From: Clostridium sp. UBA6758 | Lineage (GTDB): Bacteria; Bacillota; Clostridia; Clostridiales; Clostridiaceae | Assembly: GCA_002453475.1 (NCBI GenBank) | Contig: DKGY01000025.1 | Coordinates: 26,857-37,847, forward strand | DNA: 10,991 nt | Direction: 5' to 3' | Notes under the pieces: model-generated | What the model was told of the DNA's origin: nothing | Seen by the model: the letters and a program-made list of their open reading frames with translations, nothing else | Database searches by the model: none | Translations under genes and position numbers: made by a program | Shown: piece by piece, positions 6,260 through 10,991 of the stretch | How positions within the stretch are numbered: the stretch's first letter is position 1 | Layout of the letters: the number at the start of each line of letters is the position of its first letter

Positions 6260-8461
6260 TTAAATAAATTCCATCTTCCAATTAGAGTAACCAGTTTCTT
6301 CATTTTTCTCATATCTAAAATAGGCAGCAAAGGTATTTCCTTTTTTACTTCTTAAATTTCTAAAGCCTACCTTACCATTTTTAAGAAGTATTTCCACCAT
6401 ATCTTTTGTTACTTTCTTTCCATAGGATTCAATGTACTTATCATTCTTCCAGATGGTGAATTTGCAACCATTCTTCCAATTACTACAGCCAAAACTTTTT
6501 TCACTTTCTACTACAGGATTTCCGCATATAGGACAACTTCCCAAACTAGTAGCACCTGGTGGCAGTTCAACCTTTATTTTAGATAGCATAGATGTATCCT
6601 TCTTTATAATCTCAACAGATTCACTAGTAAAGTCACAAATATGCTTTATAAATACGTCTTTTTCTACAGCGCCCTTTTCTATATCTGATAGAGTTTTTTC
6701 AAGCTTACCTGTGTATTCCAAGTCAAATAAATCTCTAACGGGAAACATCTCTACCATTGTACTACCTAACTCTGTGCAAGTTAAGTTTTTTCCCTTAGTA
6801 GTAATATACCCTATATCTTTAAGTTTTTTAATTGTTTCTGCTCTAGTAGCTGGTGTTCCAATACTAAAACCACTTAATATAGATTTCATTAATTCTTCTG
6901 AAGTTTCCTCTGAATTATCTTCTGTAGAATTTTCATCCTCGTCATTATTTTCTTCTCTCCCCAAACTCTTACCACAAGTTTCCATAACTCTTAGTAGAGT
7001 TTTTTCTGTATGATTTTTAGGTGGCTTCTTTGTCACCGTATTAACCTTATTTCCTACAACGTCTACTATCTCCTTCTCCATCACTAATGGAAGGATAGTA
7101 TCCTTAGTTTCTATCTTTTCTACCACACGCCAGCCTTCAACAATTTGAACTTTACCCTTTGAAATAAATACACCCTTTATATTTTCATCATAGACCTTAG
7201 CCGTAATTTTTGTTTCCTCAAATTTAGCTATAGGCATAAATTGCATTATAAATCTATTTTTCACTGCATTATAAACAATGGCTTCATCGGCACTAAGATT
7301 GCTTGGTTTTATGTAAGTAGGAACTATAGCACTATGGCTTTCTACCTTAGAATTATCAAAAACTCTTTTAGTTTTAGCAAATTTTATTTGATTTTCATAA
7401 GGTAGTCCCTTTTTAATACTCTCTAAAACCTTTCTAGTTCTATCCTCTAAGCTTTCTTCTAGCACAACACTAGCAGTTCTAGGATAGGTAATAAACTTTT
7501 TTTCATATAGAGATTGTGCTACCTTTAAAACCTTATCTGAAGTCCATCCTTTAAATTTACTAGTAACATGACCTTGAAGATTTGATAAATTAAATAGATA
7601 AGGTGGATATTCCCTCTTCTTCTCTGTTTGCTTATCAACTATCTCTGCAGTTTTATCTTGTAGTAATTTTCCTATATTATTTAAGTAAGATTTGTCTTCA
7701 AATTTCTCTGAATCATTCTCATAATACATTCCTTCATACTCTTCATCTTTCTTAGTCTTAAAGGTAGCTGATAATTTATAATAAGTTGTAGCCACAAAGT
7801 TTTCAATTTCCTTATCTCTATCGTAGATTATCTTTAAGGTTGGTAATAATACTCTTCCTATGTTTAGCATCTTAACATCCTCAAATCTATATCTTAAAGT
7901 TGCTACAGAGGTAAGGTTTATTCCTATAACCCAATCTGCCCATTGCCTTCCTATTCCAGCATCTTGTAAGGACTTCATTTCTTCATTAGGTTTTAAAGCT
8001 TCCATACCTTTTTTAACTTCATCTGGAGTCCACTCATTTAAAAGAAGTCTATATACAGGTTTTTCTTCGTTGAAATATATAAATAGCTCATCTGCTATTA
8101 CCTGCCCTTCTCTATCAAAGTCTGTGGCAGATATTATTCCATCTACATTTTCTCTATCTATAAGAGATTTAATAATACTAAGTTGCTTCTCAGCTCCCTT
8201 ATCTGTGATATTTCTATTAATGGAGTCGCTCTTTATCTTGTATTTAAACTTACCGGGTATAAATGGAAATTTAGAAAATTCCCATCCCTTCATACTCTCA
8301 TCATAATCCTTAGCATCATATAGTTGTAGCAAGTGACCAAATGCCCATGTAACTAAATAATCTTCACCCTCAAAGTATCCATCTTTTCTAGTTTTTATAT
8401 TTAAAGCTTCTGCAATATTTTTTGCTACGGATGGCTTTTCCGCAATAATAACTTTAGCCAC
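6260..8461 (-). CDS. topB: DNA topoisomerase III (type IA)
   Basis: Topoisomerase III is a type IA enzyme that passes single strands and decatenates DNA during replication and recombination. The 733-residue protein opens with a Toprim domain: E8 in AEKPSVAKN, and D114, D116 and E118 in ATDFDREGQ. The catalytic tyrosine is Y326 in FITYPRT, followed by Ala-Ser where the family usually has Asp-Ser. ESHSAIVPT (374-382) and GTPATRAETI (535-544) are further family motifs. An acidic linker lies at about 503-523, and a zinc ribbon (C643, C646, C659, C666) near the C-terminus. I start it at GTG 8459-8461, giving MAKVIIAEKPS as is usual for TopB, 8 bases after AAGGTG. The in-frame GTG at 8468-8470 overlaps that Shine-Dalgarno. 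The size, slightly above 700, is normal for chromosomal and mobile-element copies; nothing nearby suggests a mobile element. Confidence 0.95.
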   Translation of the reverse strand: MAKVIIAEKPSVAKNIAEALNIKTRKDGYFEGEDYLVTWAFGHLLQLYDAKDYDESMKGWEFSKFPFIPGKFKYKIKSDSINRNITDKGAEKQLSIIKSLIDRENVDGIISATDFDREGQVIADELFIYFNEEKPVYRLLLNEWTPDEVKKGMEALKPNEEMKSLQDAGIGRQWADWVIGINLTSVATLRYRFEDVKMLNIGRVLLPTLKIIYDRDKEIENFVATTYYKLSATFKTKKDEEYEGMYYENDSEKFEDKSYLNNIGKLLQDKTAEIVDKQTEKKREYPPYLFNLSNLQGHVTSKFKGWTSDKVLKVAQSLYEKKFITYPRTASVVLEESLEDRTRKVLESIKKGLPYENQIKFAKTKRVFDNSKVESHSAIVPTYIKPSNLSADEAIVYNAVKNRFIMQFMPIAKFEETKITAKVYDENIKGVFISKGKVQIVEGWRVVEKIETKDTILPLVMEKEIVDVVGNKVNTVTKKPPKNHTEKTLLRVMETCGKSLGREENNDEDENSTEDNSEETSEELMKSILSGFSIGTPATRAETIKKLKDIGYITTKGKNLTCTELGSTMVEMFPVRDLFDLEYTGKLEKTLSDIEKGAVEKDVFIKHICDFTSESVEIIKKDTSMLSKIKVELPPGATSLGSCPICGNPVVESEKSFGCSNWKNGCKFTIWKNDKYIESYGKKVTKDMVEILLKNGKVGFRNLRSKKGNTFAAYFRYEKNEETGYSNWKMEFI

Positions 8462-8545
8462 TTCTCTCACACCTTACTTGTTTTATACTAATTAATAACT
8501 TTTCTTATACTATTATCTCATTTAATTCTTTGAACTTTACTTCTA

Positions 8546-8574
8546 ATTATACAATAAAATAAAAATTTATTAAA
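8546..8574 (-). promoter_or_regulatory. Possible topB promoter
   Basis: On the minus strand a perfect TATAAT (8551-8546) lies 17 bases after TTTAAT (8574-8569), about 85 bp before the topB start. The -35 element is poor and the surrounding DNA is AT-rich, so the -10 match could be chance. Confidence 0.3.
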
Positions 8575-8607
8575 ACTAGACATTTATTTTACAATATAAA
8601 CTTTTTC

Positions 8608-8638
8608 TTGACTAGTCCCTAAGGGATTAGAATATGAT
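8608..8638 (+). promoter_or_regulatory. MerR-family-type promoter with 19-bp palindromic spacer
   Basis: TTGACT (8608-8613) and TATGAT (8633-8638) are each 5/6 matches to the vegetative consensus and are separated by exactly 19 bases. The 19-bp sequence CTAGTCCCTAAGGGATTAG (8612-8630) is an inverted repeat with one G:T-type mismatch and a single central base, beginning inside the -35 element. Overlong spacers with a dyad placed this way are the hallmark of promoters activated by MerR-family regulators. No plus-strand gene follows before 9539, and no merR-like gene is in the window. Confidence 0.7.
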
Positions 8639-8716
8639 TTATATAATATATACCGTGATTCTAGCTATATAGTGTTCAAGCCACCGTTTCTTCAATCATT
8701 TCAACTTTATCAGAAT

Positions 8717-8754
8717 TTTATCTATGGAAATATATAAATATTTATATAGATAAA
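8717..8754. repeat. Inverted repeat, 9-bp arms, with inner AT palindrome
   Basis: TTTATCTAT (8717-8725) and ATAGATAAA (8746-8754) are exact reverse complements separated by 20 bases. A perfect A/T-only palindrome of 18 bp (8731-8748) overlaps the right arm. Low complexity reduces the weight of both. Confidence 0.5.
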
Positions 8755-8765
8755 TATGAGACTTC

Positions 8766-8809
8766 TTAAAATGTTAAATAGTTATATAGAAAAGTTTTTA
8801 ACATTTTAA
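8766..8809. repeat. Perfect 13-bp inverted repeat
   Basis: TTAAAATGTTAAA (8766-8778) and TTTAACATTTTAA (8797-8809) are exact reverse complements with an 18-base loop. On the plus strand it lies about 120 bases after the predicted start of the MerR-type promoter and is followed by AAAACTTCCTTTATTT. It could be part of a folded transcript or a recognition site. Confidence 0.6.
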
Positions 8810-8835
8810 AAACTTCCTTTATTTATGAATATTTC

Positions 8836-8861
8836 TAGGTTATTTCCATTGAAATAATCTA
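8836..8861. repeat. Hairpin with 11-bp arms and CATT loop
   Basis: TAGGTTATTTC (8836-8846) and GAAATAATCTA (8851-8861) pair along 11 positions; one is G:T in the plus-strand RNA and would be an A:C mismatch in minus-strand RNA. The asymmetry favours a plus-strand transcript. It is followed by TTTAAG only, so it is a weak terminator candidate. Confidence 0.5.
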
Positions 8862-8917
8862 TTTAAGTATTAATAAATATTGTTAATATTTTTAACTAAC
8901 CTCCTAAGTCAGGGTTA

Positions 8918-8970
8918 CTCAAAATAATTCTCTAATCTTTGTAAAATACTGAGATTGAACTTATTTTGAG
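8918..8970. repeat. Composite inverted repeat just downstream of the AhpD-like gene
   Basis: CTCAAAATAA (8918-8927) and TTATTTTGAG (8961-8970) are exact reverse complements. An inner AATCT/AGATT pair (8934-8938 and 8951-8955) extends the fold across an internal loop. It begins 15 bases after the stop codon of the minus-strand gene, where a terminator would be expected, but no U-run follows in that direction. Confidence 0.45.
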
Positions 8971-8985
8971 GTATTCACTCTAAAT

Positions 8986-9402
8986 CTATATTAAGCAACT
9001 AGGTTCTAACTCAAGCAAGAATCCAAACTTCTGTGATGCTGTAAAAAAGCAAATTAGAGCAAATAGCTCAGAGATTTCTTTCGCACTAAATAATTCATTT
9101 AAATCCCTAAAAGTCCCCTCTGATAAAGATATATTCTTTGAAATCATATCTGCAACCTTAGTTGCCATTATTATCTTTCTATCTTCTATATCTTCTGAAG
9201 GCTTTCCCTTTGCCATACAGTATTTGCATCCATTGTTATGGGCAAGAGTTCGTCTTACCTCTTCTTTTAACTTATAATCAAAGGTGGTAGATTGTAAAAA
9301 CTCTCTCTCTAGGTTAATCCAACTTTTCATAATTTCCTTATTATATCCAAGTAATTGTTCAAAGGGTGTTGTTCCTTCATTTGAAAAATTTATTTTTGCC
9401 AT
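8986..9402 (-). CDS. AhpD-like / carboxymuconolactone-decarboxylase-fold protein
   Basis: The 138-residue product looks like an all-helical member of the AhpD/CMD group, whose redox members use a CxxC pair. The signature region is EEVRRTLAHNNGCKYCMAKG (47-66). E47 lies 12 residues before C59, matching the proton-relay Glu of AhpD, and C59/C62 form CKYC. The His that normally follows four residues after the second Cys (CxxCxxxH) is Gly66, so the relay is incomplete and a classical AhpD reaction cannot be assumed. The length fits single-domain members. The ATG (9400-9402) follows AAGGAGA with about 7-base spacing. It is divergent from an Lrp/AsnC regulator 136 bp away, which may control it. A peroxidase-linked or general thiol role is possible; the true substrate is unknown. 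Confidence 0.8.
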   Translation of the reverse strand: MAKINFSNEGTTPFEQLLGYNKEIMKSWINLEREFLQSTTFDYKLKEEVRRTLAHNNGCKYCMAKGKPSEDIEDRKIIMATKVADMISKNISLSEGTFRDLNELFSAKEISELFALICFFTASQKFGFLLELEPSCLI

Positions 9403-9538
9403 ATTAATTCTCCTTCATTAATTAAGTTTTATCCACTAAATATTATATATAAACAAAGATGGATTTTGTATTTCATATGGCATATAATAAAGTCAACTAC
9501 ATAGCATATACAATAATAAAAAGGAGAAAACATTCCAA
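9403..9538. promoter_or_regulatory. Divergent control region of the AhpD-like and Lrp/AsnC genes
   Basis: This 136-bp AT-rich region must carry promoters in both directions. TATAAT occurs on the plus strand at 9483-9488, facing the regulator gene, and another TATAAT faces the AhpD-like gene near 9446-9451 on the minus strand; both lack a good -35. GCATATA is directly repeated at 9480-9486 and 9504-9510, 24 bp apart, close to two helical turns. Such phased repeats would suit an Lrp-type octamer, but this is inference. Confidence 0.4.
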
Positions 9539-9985
9539 ATGAAATTTGATGAAATTGATGTAACGATTCTATCTGAATTAGAAAAAAATAGTAGATTATC
9601 CATAAGAGAATTATCAAAAAGAATTAATCTATCTCCCCCCTCTGTCACAGAGAGAGTAAAAAGGCTTGAAGATAACGAAGTCATAGAAGGCTACACTATT
9701 TCCATAAATAAAAAGAAGCTTGGACTATCTATTGATTGTATAATAAAAGTTACCATGAGAAATGGTGAATATGAAAAATTTAAAAATTTCATAAAGAACT
9801 ATAGCCTCAGTGAATGGTGTTATAGAATTGCTGGAGATGGTTGTTTTCTAGTTAAGCTTTCAGTTAAAGATTTAAGAGAAATTGAAGAATTTATTAATGA
9901 AGTATCTCCTTATGCAACAACTAATACTAATATCGTATTCTCAGAAGTAGCCATAGACAATTCTATAAATAAGTTTTTATTATAA
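9539..9985 (+). CDS. Lrp/AsnC family transcriptional regulator
   Basis: Lrp/AsnC proteins are amino-acid-responsive DNA-binding regulators that often act on their own and a neighbouring divergent gene. The 148-residue product has the typical N-terminal AsnC-type helix-turn-helix (about 4-60: IDVTILSELEKNSRLS, then RELSKRINLSPPSVTERVKR, then VIEGY). A RAM ligand-binding domain follows (about 65-140), with the characteristic RIAGDGCFLVKL strand-turn at 96-107. Length is normal. The ATG (9539-9541) follows AAGGAG (9521-9526) with a longer than usual 12-base spacing, and no better in-frame start exists nearby. It faces away from the AhpD-like gene and is followed 70 bases later by the phosphatase-family gene. 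The ligand and targets are not evident. Confidence 0.95.
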   Translation: MKFDEIDVTILSELEKNSRLSIRELSKRINLSPPSVTERVKRLEDNEVIEGYTISINKKKLGLSIDCIIKVTMRNGEYEKFKNFIKNYSLSEWCYRIAGDGCFLVKLSVKDLREIEEFINEVSPYATTNTNIVFSEVAIDNSINKFLL

Positions 9986-10055
9986 ATTAAATTTTACCCT
10001 ATCTATAGTTTTCATGTTAAAATAATAGTAAGTTATTTATTTTAAGGAGGCTTAT

Positions 10056-10991
10056 ATGGGAAAAAAGATATTTAAAGTATCAATATCTATAATTTTAACT
10101 CTTGTAGTTATAGTTGCTGCATATATAAGTTTTATGATAGTTGCTGATTATAAACCCAAAGAAAAAATCGTTATTGATATAGAAAATAACAAAGATGAAA
10201 TTATTAAAGCTAATTCATCTCTAAGTATAACTACCTTTAATATCGGATATGGTACTATGGACGATACAGTGGATTTCTTTATGGATGGCGGAGTTATGTC
10301 TAGAGGAGCAAGTGAAGAAAAGGTTTTACAAAATCTAGATGGTATAGAAAGTATAATTAAAGATTTAAATTCTGACATAGTATTTTTACAAGAAGTAGAC
10401 GTAAAAGCTACTAGGAGCTACAAAATTAATCAGCTAGAAAAAATCAAGAAAAGTTTTAGTGATTATAGTACAAACTTTGCTATAAATTTTAAAGTTCCAT
10501 GGGTGCCTATACCTCTATTTAAGCCTCATGGACAAGTTCTTGCTGGACTTACAACACTTTCTAAATTCAACATAGAATCTGCTACTAGACATGATTTACC
10601 TGGTAAGTCTTCATTCTTTGTTCAATTAGGTGATTTAGATAGAGCTATGGTAATAAACAGATTTACCGTAGATAATGGTAAGGAGTTAGTTGCTATAAAT
10701 GCTCATCTTTCTGCCTATGACAAAGGTGGTGCTATACGTAAAGTACAACTTGGATATATTAAATCTATTTTAGAAGAAGAATATTTAAAAGGGAACTATG
10801 TAATCATAGGTGGCGATTGGAACCAACAAATTCCAGGTACTAATGCCTTTAATTTTCCTACTACTGAAGAATGGCCTGATTGGTTACAAGATATTCCCGA
10901 AGATTTTGTTCCTAAAGGATACTCTTGGGCCTATGACTCTACCGTAGCTACTTCTAGAACTGTGGCTACTCCTTATATTAAGGGTGAAAAC
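10056..10991 (+). CDS. Membrane-anchored endonuclease/exonuclease/phosphatase family protein (3' end missing)
   Basis: The frame opens at ATG 10056 behind AAGGAGG (10044-10050) with 5-base spacing and is open for 312 codons to the window edge. Residues about 8-29 form a hydrophobic segment after the positive MGKKIFK, so the enzyme is probably anchored with its catalytic domain outside the membrane. The DNase I-like (EEP) fold is shown by TTFNIGYG (N62), FLQEVD (E113), INAHLSA (H217) and GGDWNQ (D254, N256). These are the metal-binding and catalytic residues of a phosphodiester or phosphomonoester hydrolase. The family includes nucleases, sphingomyelinases and inositol phosphatases; the substrate cannot be decided here. 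It follows the Lrp/AsnC gene by 70 bp on the same strand without an obvious terminator, so co-transcription is possible. Confidence 0.9.
   Translation, partial: MGKKIFKVSISIILTLVVIVAAYISFMIVADYKPKEKIVIDIENNKDEIIKANSSLSITTFNIGYGTMDDTVDFFMDGGVMSRGASEEKVLQNLDGIESIIKDLNSDIVFLQEVDVKATRSYKINQLEKIKKSFSDYSTNFAINFKVPWVPIPLFKPHGQVLAGLTTLSKFNIESATRHDLPGKSSFFVQLGDLDRAMVINRFTVDNGKELVAINAHLSAYDKGGAIRKVQLGYIKSILEEEYLKGNYVIIGGDWNQQIPGTNAFNFPTTEEWPDWLQDIPEDFVPKGYSWAYDSTVATSRTVATPYIKGEN

Larger units (their letters stand above)
8462..8985. other. Gene-free region of about 520 bp with MerR-type promoter and inverted repeats
   Basis: No ORF with a ribosome binding site was found on either strand. The left end should hold the topB promoter. 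A MerR-type promoter points right at 8608-8638. To its right are four inverted repeats (8717-8754, 8766-8809, 8836-8861, 8918-8970). The only open stretches are a 17-codon ATG frame at 8756-8809 and a 13-codon tail-like frame at 8676-8717 (minus), both without ribosome binding sites. The region could encode a small RNA, or be what remains after loss of a gene. Confidence 0.6.

Noticed and set aside
8462..8470. Upstream GTG start for topB, adding three residues
   Set aside because: It overlaps the AAGGTG Shine-Dalgarno. The GTG at 8459-8461 has proper spacing and gives the usual MAKVIIAEKPS N-terminus.
8665..8676. CTATATAGTGTT, resembling half of an NrdR box
   Set aside because: It is only a half-site, has no partner box at the usual spacing, and is not next to a ribonucleotide reductase gene.
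8676..8717. Short minus-strand open frame ending VEMIEETVA, a possible remnant of a lost gene
   Set aside because: It has only 13 codons after a stop and no ribosome binding site, so it cannot be distinguished from chance.
8756..8809. 17-residue ORF (MRLLKMLNSYIEKFLTF) downstream of the MerR-type promoter
   Set aside because: There is no Shine-Dalgarno, and the frame coincides with the inverted repeat at 8766-8809 that explains its sequence.

Overview
The window is AT-rich DNA from a strict anaerobe of the Clostridium group (low-GC Firmicutes). The evidence is strong AGGAGG-type ribosome binding sites, AT-rich codon use, an oxygen-sensitive class III ribonucleotide reductase, a rubrerythrin, and a Cys-rich DUF1540 protein typical of clostridia. 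The species cannot be fixed from the sequence. Gene order looks chromosomal and housekeeping. I found no transposase, integrase, phage gene, CRISPR array, RNA gene or toxin/defence module.

Layout: (1) 1-374, minus: 5' part of a membrane-anchored or secreted protein of unknown function, cut by the window edge. (2) 465-3701, minus: a tight three-gene unit, nrdD-nrdG-dut. NrdD makes dNTPs anaerobically, NrdG installs its glycyl radical, and the dUTPase-family protein would remove dUTP. Each downstream Shine-Dalgarno overlaps the preceding stop codon. A good promoter and a leader with two hairpins precede nrdD. (3) 4075-4944, plus: rubrerythrin (peroxide detoxification), divergent from nrdD, followed by a 52-residue DUF1540 protein. 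(4) 4973-5016: a two-way terminator-like hairpin between convergent genes. (5) 5078-5941, minus: a cation diffusion facilitator, with a perfect 18-bp palindrome upstream and part of it repeated at the ribosome binding site. (6) 6260-8461, minus: DNA topoisomerase III (topB). (7) 8462-8985: a gene-free stretch of about 520 bp holding a textbook MerR-type promoter (19-bp spacer with a palindrome) that faces no visible gene, followed by a series of inverted repeats. (8) 8986-9402, minus, and 9539-9985, plus: a divergent pair, an AhpD-like/carboxymuconolactone-decarboxylase-fold protein and an Lrp/AsnC regulator. (9) 10056-10991, plus: N-terminal 312 residues of a membrane-anchored endonuclease/exonuclease/phosphatase-family enzyme, cut by the window edge.

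The first half joins anaerobic DNA-precursor synthesis to oxidative-stress protection; the other genes are separate transcription units. I see no clear new multi-gene system. The items most worth following up are non-coding: the orphan MerR-type promoter, the nrdD leader and the candidate operator of the cation exporter. The Asp-to-Glu change at the catalytic position of the dUTPase-like protein is also notable.
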